Shown: one piece after another, positions 36,901-40,962 of the stretch
How positions within the stretch are numbered: position 1 is the first letter of the stretch
How the letters are laid out: each line of letters starts with the position of its first letter
The notes under the pieces: generated by a model
What the model saw: only the letters and a program-made list of their open reading frames with translations
Told to the model about the DNA's origin: nothing
Database searches by the model: none
Made by a program: the position numbers and the translations under genes
Assembly: GCF_000376565.1 (NCBI RefSeq)
Contig: NZ_BARG01000113.1
Coordinates: 1-40,962, forward strand
Length of the DNA: 40,962 nucleotides
DNA from: Streptomyces hokutonensis
GTDB lineage: Bacteria > Actinomycetota > Actinomycetes > Streptomycetales > Streptomycetaceae
Direction: 5' to 3'

Positions 36901-39900
36901 AGAGCGGCGACCTGCACCGGGTGGTCGCGGACGTCACCTATGTGGTCACGGTCCGGGCCGGCTCCCGTACGCTCCTCAACGGCGTCGGCGAGCCCGAACC
37001 GGTCGGCCCCGTCACCCGTCTGGCCTCGACGGGCCCCGGCTCCCGCACCCCGCTCAACGGTCTGAACAACCCCGGCACGGTCGCCCCCGTCACGTTCGCG
37101 GTCGACGTCCCGAACGGCCTCCAGTTCCTCATGACCCAGGGCCAACTCGCCCGCGACGCACGGTGGATGGGCTCGGTCCAGGGCCTCGCCCCCGCACCCG
37201 CCCCAACCCTCACGGCGCCCCTCCCGGCGCCGTACACCCGCAACCGCGAACTGGGCCTCGGCGGAGTTCTCTCCGTCATCGAGTACGACCGCCCCACCGC
37301 GGCCCCCGTCCCGACGACCGGGCCGGCCGCCGGCCAGATCCCGCTGGGGCCGGTCAACCCGAGGGAGCGGCGCGGGCAGATCAGGCGTGAGCTGTTGGCG
37401 CTGGTGGAGGCGGAGGCGCCGGGCGCGGTCACTCCGGGACACCCCGGCTACCAGCAGGGTGTGCACGGCCGGGTGGCTCAACTCAGCTCGCCCGCCGGGC
37501 TGCGCTCACTGCCCGGGCGCGGCCCGGACGGCACCCCGCGCCGGGCCACCACCCGCTTCCACTTCCGCCACCACGGCTTCGGCGGCGAACGGCTGGTCGA
37601 GGTCACGGTCACGGCCGTGCCCCGGCGGACCCAGAACCTGGCCGCCGTCCTGGGTTCCTCGACCCCGGGCTCCGGCCTCGAACAGTGGCAGTCGCACACC
37701 GCCGCCGGCCGCACGACCACCCGCGCCTCGGTCCGCCAGACACAGCTTCCGGTCACCCTGACGACGCGTTACCTCCGCCCGAACCAGGGCCCGGACCCGA
37801 GCAAGACCGACCGCGCGGCCCCGGTGTTCACCCCGCAGTCGGCCACCAGCGTCTCCACCCGCCGGGCGACCACCGCCGACAACCGCTTCTGGCTGCGCAC
37901 CGACAACGGCGCGGACTTCGACGGCCTGGAGTACGACTACGAGCTGTCCGTCCGCTCCGCGCTGGTCGCCGACTGGCCGCCGAACGTCATCGGCGGCCTG
38001 ATCCAGAACGGTGTCATCGCCTGGGCGGACGCGGACGGCGACGTACGCCGCTGGACGCAGGCCCTGCTGGAGCGGGGCAACCCGCGCACCAGCACTGTCC
38101 GGACCCGGCTGACCCTGCGCTTCACCGGCACCGAGACCACCCCGCCCGGCGGCCCGGCACGGGTGAACCCCCCGTCCGCCGTCTCCGGCACCGACCCGCG
38201 CAACAGGGTGCGGCCGGCCGGCCTCCCCGCCCCCGGCCCGTATCTCGTGTCCGCGCAGATGTTCCACCCGGTGGGGCCGACCCCGGCGTTCCACTTCGAC
38301 GGCTGGGCACACCTGGGGACGGCCCTCAACGACGTGGCGCCGCGCGGCGGACGCGGCTGGCACGCGCAGATCACCTCTGTCTCGGTGGAGGGACAGGCGG
38401 TCCGGCTGGGCCAGTTGATCCAGGCCGGGCAAGTCGCCCTGGACCGCCCCCGGTTGGCCGCCGACCTCACTCGCAAGATGCCGGGCACCGCGCCCTTCGA
38501 AGGCGCGCCCGACCAGCCCCCGACGATTGCGGTGACGCTCTACAACCCGCGCCGCTCCACGCACGCGGACGACGTCACCCTCGACCAGCTCCACAACACC
38601 ACCGACACGGTGAGCACGGCCGCCGGCGCCGACCACTCCCTCGCCACCTCGTACACACAGCTCCTCACCGGCGACGACGACAACCACGAGATCGCCGGGA
38701 TCAGCGTGCCGCTCGCCCAGCGACAGACCCAGCCCTCCACCTTCGGCGGCACCACCACCGGCTCCCGCCGCGACTGGCTCAAGTCCGGCAGCACCTCCGC
38801 GCCCGCCAACGGGGCGCGCGGCACGCGGAGTTACGTCGTCGACGCCGATGCCCATCTGCTGGTGAAGGGGCCGGAGGGCACCCGTCACGTCACCGGCACG
38901 GTCACCCTTCGCGTCGAGGAACGCGACCTCCTCGGCCACGGTCTGCTCACCTCGGCCGAGTTGCCGCCGAACCTCCACGACCTGCCCGCGCTGGTCCCCG
39001 ACTGGGCCACCGCCGAGCCGCACACCCTGCCCGAACGTCTGCACTCGGCGATACCGGCCGGCAGCGACGGCGTCCAGCTCTGGGTGGCCCTCGGTGACGA
39101 TCCGCAGGCCGAGCGTCTCGGTCAGGCCCTGTACGCGGCTTCGCGTGCCGCCGTGCTCGGCAACCGGCCGCTGGAGCTGATGACCCGGGACCAACAGGGC
39201 ATCCGCCGCTGGGAGTTCACCCCCGACGGTGCCCTCATCACCGACGACCCGGACCTCACCACCGCGTGGACGGCCTTCGACGCCCAGGCCGACATCCTGC
39301 ACACCGCCGCCGAGACCCTCGCCGACACCCCGCAGCTCCTGACCAGCCTCACCGTCGTCCTCCAGCAGGCCAACCGGGCGCACACCACCGCCGTAGCGGA
39401 CCACCAGGAGGCGGAGCGCGCGGTCGCGGACGCGATCGTCGTCCACCAGCGGGCGTCGGAGAAGGCCGCCGCGTCGGAGAAGGCCGCGCGCACGGCCGAG
39501 GCGCTGGTCACGCGGATGAGGCGGGAGTACGCGGACGCCCAGCGGACCGTCGCCACCCTGCCGACGGCGATCCAGCAGCATGTACGGGACGAGGCCAGGG
39601 GGCGTCACGATCTCCAGACGGCCCTGACCGCGCTGACGCAGGCCGAGAACGCCGTACGGACGGAACGCGCCGCCGCCCAACAGGCCGCGAAGGGCGGGCA
39701 GTCGAGCGCCACCCCTACCCCCACCCCCGCTCCCGTCGCGCCCGGCGCACCGCGTTCCCACGCCCCGGCGGCCGATGTCGCCGACGACCCCCGCGTGCAG
39801 GCCGCGATCCCCGCGATCACCGCCGCCGACCGCGCGATTCAGCAGGCCGCCGCTCAACTCGTCACCGAGCGAGCGGAGTTGACCAAGGCACAGCGCATTG

Positions 39901-40962
39901 TCCAGGTCGGCCCGGCGCGGATCGCCGAGGAGCAGGAGAACCTCGAGGAGGCCGTGGAGGAGGCGGAGCAGGACGCGGCGGACGTGGTGCGTCAGGCCGA
40001 CAACCTGCGGGACGCCAGGGAGCAGGAGGCCGACGCCCGGAAGGACGTGACCGACGCCGAGAACGACGTCGCGCGGAGCAACGGGCAGGTCGTCGCGGCC
40101 GTCACCGCGCAGTTGCAGGCCGCCGCCGACCAGACGGCGGCGACCGACGCACTCGCGGACCTGGCCGTCGACATCCAGGACAGCGCCCCGAACCCCGAAC
40201 AGTCACCGCGCACCACCTTCGCCACCACCCCGCCCCGCTGGCCCGCCCCCGACGGCCGGACCGCCCCCCTCCCGGCCGGCGGCCAGACCCATACACCCGC
40301 GCCCGCCGCCACCACGGCCACGACCACATCCACACCCGCACCGACTCCGGCAAAGCAGCAGCCGAAGAAGAGCGGCGGACCGGTCAAGTCCGGTACCAGC
40401 GGCGGCAAGACCGGCAAGACCGGCAAGACCAGTAAGACCGGCAAGGCGGGCAAGACCGAGAAGACAGACAAGAACAAGAAGCCGGCGCCCGGCAAGCAGA
40501 CGAGCACGAGCGCCGGCCTCGACAAGGCGAAGAGTCTCGACAAGAGCAAGGGCCACGACAAGGCGAAGGGGCCTGACAAGGGCAAGGGCAAAGCCAAGGC
40601 GGCCCCGCTCGACCAGTCGCCCCCGCCCCCGGGCACCACCGCGACCGGGACCGGAACCGGAACCGCGACCACCACCCCGGCCGCCAATCCGCTCTCCCCG
40701 TACGTCACCCCCGCCGGCCACGCCGTCCAGACCCCCGGCGACGGCAACTGCCTCCTCTACGCCGTCATCGGCAGCGCACCGGACCTGGTCCGCACCCACC
40801 TGCGGCGGGCCAACCCGGCCCTCGACGCGGGCACCGACAACTGGCTCGCCCGGCCCAACGCCGTACGCCAGACCCTCACGGCGGTGGCGCGGCACGCGCA
40901 GACCACCGACCAGGGCTCGGGTCATCTCCGGGCGGCGCGGCAAGGCCTCCAGAACCTGGTAC
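21924..40962 (+). CDS. Giant multi-protease effector-like protein (3' end beyond window)
   Basis: One frame stays open for 6,346 codons to the window edge. In order: a helical N-terminal domain (1-260) with a hydrophobic stretch near 113-133; Thr-Pro repeats (about 266-300); a second helical piece (to 350); Ser/Thr/Pro/Gly-rich sequence (350-790); zinc-protease motif I (His935); conserved beta-rich region I (about 1090-2870); Ala/Glu-rich coiled coil; Lys/Gly tract; OTU-like domain I (Cys3314, His3582); protease motif II (His3787); beta-rich region II (about 3890-5776); second coiled coil; second Lys-rich tract; OTU-like domain II (Cys6276), cut off by the window. The only two in-frame cysteine codons are those two nucleophiles. 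The start is the ATG at 21924; its Shine-Dalgarno is weak. There is no Sec signal, so type VII export is inferred from context. I recall giant Streptomyces proteins named for a 'lonely Cys' domain; membership is unchecked. Confidence 0.88.
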   Translation, partial: MTIHASPQLNNLMFVLIGEKFLQADEDMAYANGKPYERLGRRMRDLSDLIEQTAGGVGRALPPQVGNNYVRAMHMFLDSGGVNYLRDFADQLDGIGQSRTKSSMDIMESKWQIIAELVRLLIELLVIAVLSAFTGGSASSQAAVAKARSRVAILTLLEWLMKKTHLMPSITEAIEEAFTTFAVRLAMMLGAPKGRRPNSFDWTQILQDGAFGAFAGLFHGLLTDLGKGLKNNLKNIFGSHNPFKDVTGNGKKFNQKFDNPDVNTKPNPKPTPTPNPKTTPTPTPHITPTPTPTPTPKPKSFGDKLKHEFGEDAEHFLTEGGAETLAELAMASIFGFPVDSLDTFLGSGLSSISERHLGQGASAVGDKFNFNTPAPVNTLGTANLPDESDTDSDTDTGPSKTNSSSTPSTADDNSPTTSGPGPINTTSNNGSSSTVNTPQRTSTTTPPPRSTDLDTDLPDIDTDVHFDEVKVDGGDLQSNIPHGSTSSGGGGSSSSSTPTRTPQQVDTGDSVPHTTESETPAPAVDVPAASGPGTGVVPSSTSTTGSGSPSNSSGSPHTTNTGTPAPVRTVQQGDTDTSDTSTPVSSTDVPVASGPSTSVVPPSTSAGTNTTGSGVPTQGGTNSGSPAAGSGTSSNSGGNPRTTTQGRPESTTSDDNTVTTDTTHGSDASPSSDSGVDSNTGTDTSTNSGTDTPTTTAPTPLPSSTHTGTDLPSPVTTTSNSAPPTTSSAPDSDPAPETVPSNTPAPAPVHTSSDVTSDPVPDNTLTPTPAPTPEPVVLTPSVTPNTTPVPGSYADARAGATPSERSHTWVDPVSRPVGADGTRTQYVVRAGFAVRRFEHGGEPVTDLTVTYRLTGNPGLGPQVDGVQQRLTDGVQRVFNAPGHRLGDGSLLRVTVVPAGPGETAHLDVTLTDPADGTPTTHHSWPADISDSDLAHEVGHQLGLRDESGFDSAAPHRGGTASLMGDPTLFTPAASDPAYTSGGLRPRHLALIGTLVGDPADDPRGTGPRGPLKGEPGADPPAPVKPTADTTPTPVATTSTLPTHTDPTGTDPTDTDTDTETAPALPPVPEITLTTPEGDTTTPTEVVAGGGRRTSYLGGYGQRHDGQVGLVMMEPLSPDLVDGLHRQVLTALGRPAPGPDDPVHAQLRDVLSEQQLTQNMPYLRSLGGHRIVLDVDGVEREVDVRLTLGDRRPSARQGALDTSDPDKHVERRGQGTREIVSAQPSGTFSTLPVPWTLSVPVGAAGPVRGVDIALSATITHNQADGSATVTQVVQTTSAQRSNEPSRAYDFTDNWQVRVDAPPPVTDPTGPADTAVVVAHPDPAQNWSAAQQHGTVTVWFPQHLVDADRDHGQALPDPAELGQLPVYGVDSVLNPRRLYEGAAANFRADLDESSSAQLADFLSEPILRGTLPMQVEGGLYSPVLTDARGRAVGIMRLDARITGNTPVAKSLDKKINLESHVVNVVKNDQNTTFNSGLSLSGSVGPTFTGDRRAGHPDASHDIGGTVNGKGTASLAAQNMFGTSNSAGTMHAVRTNRSHLLTEADVAYTLTLIRPDGTISAYTPGSWTHALDLRVLGADDAGGHPPAADEVRALPHELATLESIGQSTAPLGVDGTETLFADAETWLRDNGFLPPAPPPAGTAPRRSRLPDEKLVQAQLNNLRRLRELSSPLGLRAATDSMVDGGHSLFLEIPAITGRRRVRLELGAHHITGGDPVHRRVLPDIQVMGLAQGGGGGTARLGNTYGGGLGAGAGITGPTPNGGTWTLSGTGDYQYVRQASLGNTAGTTLGHDQFFIATGQDTHEFAIPARITLDLYEGPGQDPVTRFGEAMPGPATAGDVEAARVPGVDGTVRLAVPHARTVDAAEPAPAGAPYTVRQVGPQDTRRLAMTVPGDDGQPGPHPDVVRVPDDALIDVVRGSAALQDAFRRIVTGANANAGDGNGADPAPPPGRVSRLVGDVTGFLSSSLVGSPFADTTTVSAEARTTALSPGALVGRGHQIFGGTYVVEGLTLPGLGADGQLAIEIEAVAHTPRLTQSVNQYLETGISAADTAQQLKGLSKTHQFGVGGSATQNNPPAPTPVPGQPAAPAPTPSRFNPSGRYQYDRKTDRPDTLTSTTATNRTPTQSGLQHRVTADVTYVITVRSGHRNVLANSLGFGPGETVRLAVDVPRGLQFLMTESQLRRDARWMGAVTPQPPAPSTIGRTSPSLPERYVRDATLGLATVNSVTELSDPGTGPTATRQAEQRSRFQHDVRQLVHRYAPGVTTPGHASYLPGVAALIADNTGVAGKRALIGRGNGQATYSFRHHRFGGSALVEVTFSARPTSTAVQRGALRGTAVPGDKSGIEQWGSHTADGRSLSSSVGRQHRLTFNPTARFTRPDTDDRTDRLGPSMNVANSSNKVAKQGRTAEDRYWLRTDNAADFDDLDYELVATVRSTLVVDWPPNVLGALVQRGVIAWDDADATTRSWLGRTLAGEFGGQVRVPARVSLRFTGSETDSRPLPDPTPPSLSRVDPRQPTDGTTALRETDLFRPTGNVPVYGFDGWSELYTALDQVAPATGSGWRSLPASTSDENASIRLGELIQSGTLSLDTPRQVGGMLPTMPGAYPLHDAPDQRPTLTVSLYRPRAVSDGGDVTIDRLRISSENSSTVSGGDTTGGLSLPSVFSADDPDRNLLGVTPPVLQRPVDASDFGSTVSGGRRDWLKTGSTSLPADGRGTRSYEVRADVHIEVSGPDGVRHVTGTATIRVEERDALGHGITDPRPVPRVYDLPALLTAGTDTAPEDWATTPLRTVRPTLSDGVDPTDDGYQLWVATGPDPDGSRLALSLYGASRLARANGRPVELVTRGPEGLRIWSLDPDGTLTRPSTAGDTATPGTDGTGDTAPGSTTGVVALDRAWTRFETAAAAFDLAETQHAAALLDEGRQRGLRPGAQAALDEAATALTDAAAEADRTDTAATTAEQQADRAEQNLDDLTTRVGTLVGEVSAAHRRITPLRDAVAAGERNEARISAQVMTARRGLNELTDRAATAATPGTADPANAGPGPETAVGPPVGDDTAPAPAVDPRLARQIDEATAEVDRLNADLTGVRAGLERDQGALRDAEAGLERDQAALGEARAQLPGVRTTADTLRAEAGTARARARDAARVHEDTRAIHEQAEQALHEIDTRIDNALRDRDAAALGRTNAQTALTLEAGSVLAAGPSALPTSHSTLASVAPRRPGSGRPRTAGPSTGNTPPRGARDTATPTPDEAKAKSEAKGKGKGKGKGKGKAPAQETSGGDSTESAQEHGDHTSPGPHRIASLPPAFQTRAARGVPVATRGDGRCILYTFIGTDPQRVRDALPGLRDEAPDTYAWLGRPSQVRAGLAEFTHWEAGNTPMPQAGRHLMLAADRLRNLAEARLLLAQGERPLPHEVVGQVRQTLVQWFHGRTATMSRPELLASLREYGIEGVTEPEQLDDIATRYIEARTADNAPGPAEPGVRDMFTYLRDTGRLPTPAELSDAQLRTLLGHGYTESTVQFTEAELAHAVGAVRNWAGAYESDEGELFLPLLADTLDLAVEVLRPGKSPTTNTVTRIGPATATRVVEVHYTGLNHYSATDADPLVVDPTAITTSSAPRGPEDANSLLPDGRYRPAPTRDAADDSPASHVLEPAPKDSWFGLRAHARPAVHSTERFDPHADQSSPPRPGVLSGATTLVRTRIRRIQAPNGTWVRDYTLNLPVSTNDPALTQQFKDRISGLLDTHLNSGLELPSSGDQLHVTLNLISDPTHPEAITLTDSTDPARADQLHLDLGHSDADLLHEALHYLGLPDEQRDNDFLLRNHPNSTAVRTTGLMADTAHGPVHIPGRYLRIIENVTASGPQLHDHSDQLTDGPTQDPDSTPIPTDTAPTWPASQAPTAPPPPRTQLPSTYVNSYGAVPDGAVGLVYAEPFSDEVIEGLHGQVYEALGLDVDNPPESVRGQVRDALSRESLALQLPYLRSNGGYRITVRVDGNDHTVDVQLTLSEARRSLRQGRFDTRDPDKHVERRGFGTRENFSSQPSGTYRTFQVPWTGSWPITAPTAVRAIDGSLTAAITHNQASDATTVTQAVQTTSAQRSNEPSDPVEFTTHWRVRVDGPAVTAPATAPAADGWGEPEAHGPTTIWFPRHLTTPDPAAGSLPAPADVADLPLYGVDSVIDPRALYEHVHQTFHADLDETAAGQVSDFLSEQVLRGTLPMQVDGGIYSPVITDAGGNAVGMLHLVTVPTVGTPLRESTPGQINLESHLVNTAKVDLSSRYTSGIGVSGSGAAALTGDHSEGHPDASSVIGGSLGLRGQTQATVTNTYSASSSAGTMHAIRTNRGHLLTPAGVAYHVTLIRPDGTESAAPTLTRPHGMDLRVLNKADATGRPPAADETRQLPDALERLDGIGLSTAPLDVTGTDGLFDEAEAWLRSQGFLPPAPTATRPTGIGARLQQAVRDHEPEHQIRLHAQLNNLRRLREARSRTGLRAATDAMVDGGHALHFEVPNSTDTGVRRVRLLLTATRDTGQASSHNLILPGIQVMGLAQMAGSDAEQRGESYGGALGPMASVSGPTGTWGSIGFGADYQYGRQITHGDTVGGATGHDQFFIATGQDSHEFEVPVHLALDLYADDGDRPTERFGENINRAAAPAPAPASASTSAPAAPAPGVTGAPPVTGTAPAAPAPPAPPVVHPPTVSGSLRLAVPHGRTQAPSAAPTPPTAPADGVPRPTNPVDMARLDGTDANGVPRPELVRIPDDALIDTVRGAAAIESVFQRAAAEIRRQAQPTPPATTGTGTGTGPILPVTAPATTGTAPTTTTGTAPAPAPARPARDGISPLAGHGLTDSTTRAAETRHAAITPGSLVAHGHELFKNSYVVEGLSLPGTLADGQYTLEIQAVAHTPRLLDTTRQYLETGVSATDSAQQLKSLGKSHQFGGSGVLTQNPPSRPAGPTNAAGQGNTGPESDGSVSTSQTAGKSYKGLFNPSARLGHVSRTDTADTLSASTGVNRTPTESGDLHRVVADVTYVVTVRAGSRTLLNGVGEPEPVGPVTRLASTGPGSRTPLNGLNNPGTVAPVTFAVDVPNGLQFLMTQGQLARDARWMGSVQGLAPAPAPTLTAPLPAPYTRNRELGLGGVLSVIEYDRPTAAPVPTTGPAAGQIPLGPVNPRERRGQIRRELLALVEAEAPGAVTPGHPGYQQGVHGRVAQLSSPAGLRSLPGRGPDGTPRRATTRFHFRHHGFGGERLVEVTVTAVPRRTQNLAAVLGSSTPGSGLEQWQSHTAAGRTTTRASVRQTQLPVTLTTRYLRPNQGPDPSKTDRAAPVFTPQSATSVSTRRATTADNRFWLRTDNGADFDGLEYDYELSVRSALVADWPPNVIGGLIQNGVIAWADADGDVRRWTQALLERGNPRTSTVRTRLTLRFTGTETTPPGGPARVNPPSAVSGTDPRNRVRPAGLPAPGPYLVSAQMFHPVGPTPAFHFDGWAHLGTALNDVAPRGGRGWHAQITSVSVEGQAVRLGQLIQAGQVALDRPRLAADLTRKMPGTAPFEGAPDQPPTIAVTLYNPRRSTHADDVTLDQLHNTTDTVSTAAGADHSLATSYTQLLTGDDDNHEIAGISVPLAQRQTQPSTFGGTTTGSRRDWLKSGSTSAPANGARGTRSYVVDADAHLLVKGPEGTRHVTGTVTLRVEERDLLGHGLLTSAELPPNLHDLPALVPDWATAEPHTLPERLHSAIPAGSDGVQLWVALGDDPQAERLGQALYAASRAAVLGNRPLELMTRDQQGIRRWEFTPDGALITDDPDLTTAWTAFDAQADILHTAAETLADTPQLLTSLTVVLQQANRAHTTAVADHQEAERAVADAIVVHQRASEKAAASEKAARTAEALVTRMRREYADAQRTVATLPTAIQQHVRDEARGRHDLQTALTALTQAENAVRTERAAAQQAAKGGQSSATPTPTPAPVAPGAPRSHAPAADVADDPRVQAAIPAITAADRAIQQAAAQLVTERAELTKAQRIVQVGPARIAEEQENLEEAVEEAEQDAADVVRQADNLRDAREQEADARKDVTDAENDVARSNGQVVAAVTAQLQAAADQTAATDALADLAVDIQDSAPNPEQSPRTTFATTPPRWPAPDGRTAPLPAGGQTHTPAPAATTATTTSTPAPTPAKQQPKKSGGPVKSGTSGGKTGKTGKTSKTGKAGKTEKTDKNKKPAPGKQTSTSAGLDKAKSLDKSKGHDKAKGPDKGKGKAKAAPLDQSPPPPGTTATGTGTGTATTTPAANPLSPYVTPAGHAVQTPGDGNCLLYAVIGSAPDLVRTHLRRANPALDAGTDNWLARPNAVRQTLTAVARHAQTTDQGSGHLRAARQGLQNLV
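22720..22820 (+). repeat. Thr-Pro coding repeat
   Basis: An alternating K-P-N-P-K-P-T-P-T-P linker separates the N-terminal trafficking-like domain of the giant protein from a short helical segment. Such extended, stiff linkers are common between domains of secreted proteins. Confidence 0.75.
24300..24920 (+). other. Metalloprotease-like domain I of the giant protein
   Basis: Residues about 793-1000. The motif HEVGHQLGLRDE is in frame with His935, Glu936, His939 and Asp945 in the HExxHxxGxxD spacing of snapalysin-type (M7) metzincins, where Asp is the third zinc ligand. A Met-turn candidate, TASLMGDP, follows about 18 residues later. Upstream is a beta-rich segment beginning SHTWVDPVSRPV. 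The motif is seen; activity is inferred. Confidence 0.7.
25190..30540 (+). repeat. Beta-rich region, copy I of the internal duplication
   Basis: Residues about 1090-2870, paralogous to 33590-39250. Shared landmarks in the same order include DPDKHVERRG, TTSAQRSNEPS, HDQFFIATGQD, VPDDALID, EAVAHTPRL, GLQFLMT, WLRTDN, DWPPNV, RDWLK and RHVTGT. No known family was recognised. Confidence 0.85.
31644..31710 (+). repeat. Lys/Gly tract before OTU domain I
   Basis: An AAGGGC/AAGGGG iteration encodes alternating Lys-Gly after a Lys-rich KAKSEAKG lead-in. It is a strongly basic, flexible linker between the first coiled coil and the first OTU-like domain. Confidence 0.85.
31780..32760 (+). other. OTU-like cysteine protease domain I
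   Basis: Residues about 3286-3612. The nucleophile motif is GDGRCILYTF (Cys3314). The distal part has an OTU-like acidic/hydrophobic segment, SDEGELFLPLLADTL, and the C-terminal catalytic-His motif GLNHYSAT (His3582). The order and spacing fit OTU deubiquitinase-like peptidases, with an inserted helical segment that makes the domain longer than minimal OTUs. Confidence 0.7.
32800..33450 (+). other. Metalloprotease-like domain II of the giant protein
   Basis: Residues about 3626-3843. HEALHYLGLPDE supplies His3787, Glu3788, His3791 and Asp3797, again HExxHxxGxxD, with GLMADT as the Met-turn candidate. The upstream part (WVRDYTLNLPVSTNDP) differs considerably from copy I, so the two proteases have diverged more than the beta-rich regions. 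It begins about 15 residues after OTU domain I. Confidence 0.72.
33590..39250 (+). repeat. Beta-rich region, copy II of the internal duplication
   Basis: Residues about 3890-5776, paralogous in the same order to 25190-30540 and about 100 residues longer through Pro/Ala/Thr-rich insertions near 35810-35960 and 36210-36350. The copies differ too much at the DNA level to be a recent or assembly-artefact duplication. Confidence 0.85.
40350..40605 (+). repeat. Lys-rich tract before OTU domain II
   Basis: Repeated K-T-G and D-K-A-K-G units (GGKTGKTGKTSKTGKAGKTE, then DKSKGHDKAKGPDKGKGKAK). It sits in the same place as the Lys/Gly tract of copy I but is about four times longer and has a different repeat unit, which suggests selection for charge rather than sequence. 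Confidence 0.85.
40690..40962 (+). other. OTU-like cysteine protease domain II (truncated by window)
   Basis: GDGNCLLYAVIG (Cys6276) is a near-perfect OTU nucleophile motif. The following residues parallel copy I: DLVRTHLRRA, then WLARPNAVRQTL beside WLGRPSQVRAGL. The catalytic His, if present, lies beyond the window. Confidence 0.75.

Noticed and set aside
22253..39257. Splitting the giant gene into several genes using the +2-frame open stretches (22253, 25622, 28466, 30584, 34028, 37685)
   Set aside because: All motif-bearing segments lie in the single uninterrupted frame from 21924. The other frames are Arg/Pro-rich shadows that start and stop at random relative to the domains.
24300..40962. 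Assembly artefact as an explanation for the duplicated module
   Set aside because: The copies have clearly diverged in sequence, linker length and Lys-tract composition, unlike a collapsed or duplicated assembly segment.

Overview
The window looks like a Streptomyces (or close relative) chromosome segment: very high GC, frequent GTG/TTG starts, strong third-position GC, sulfate-assimilation genes, a DUF5999-type mini-protein, and a type VII (ESX) secretion locus of actinobacterial type. No tRNA, rRNA, CRISPR array, transposase or phage gene was found.

Layout. Positions 1-2.7 kb are housekeeping and accessory: the 5' end of cysD and all of cysC on the minus strand (overlapping by 4 bases), a PaaX-family regulator, a 64-residue DUF5999-like protein and a small secreted protein (DUF6299-like). 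At 2.7-3.85 kb lies a minus-strand single-pass membrane protein with an extracellular B-lectin domain. From 4.08 kb the type VII core begins: an EccA-like protein fusing a right-handed beta-helix to two CbxX-type AAA+ domains, translationally coupled to the mycosin protease mycP; then, after a repeat element and a symmetric hairpin, the convergent minus-strand eccC (three FtsK/SpoIIIE ATPase domains), and divergently from it eccD and eccB. No eccE is present in the window.

From 16.5 kb a plus-strand run encodes likely substrates and helpers: two WXG100 proteins, a 149-residue helical protein of unknown function, a 1,039-residue AAWKG-type protein (WXG-like motif followed by an Asn/Leu repeat tract and four 55-56-residue PDG repeats), a YbaB/EbfC-like protein, and a 121-residue small protein with a WPG turn.

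The most striking object is the last gene. One reading frame opens at 21924 and stays open to the end of the window: at least 6,346 codons. It starts with a helical, partly hydrophobic N-terminal domain and a long Pro/Thr/Ser-rich stretch. Then come two tandem copies of one large composite module: zinc-metalloprotease motif (HExxHxxGxxD), about 1,800 residues of conserved beta-rich region, Ala/Glu-rich coiled coil, Lys-rich tract, OTU-like cysteine-protease motif. I scanned every in-frame TGC/TGT across the frame and found only two cysteines, exactly the two predicted OTU nucleophiles. I infer a giant type VII-exported effector or self-processing polyprotein encoded directly beside its secretion machinery. 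Export by this system, and any proteolytic activity, are inferences from motif and context.
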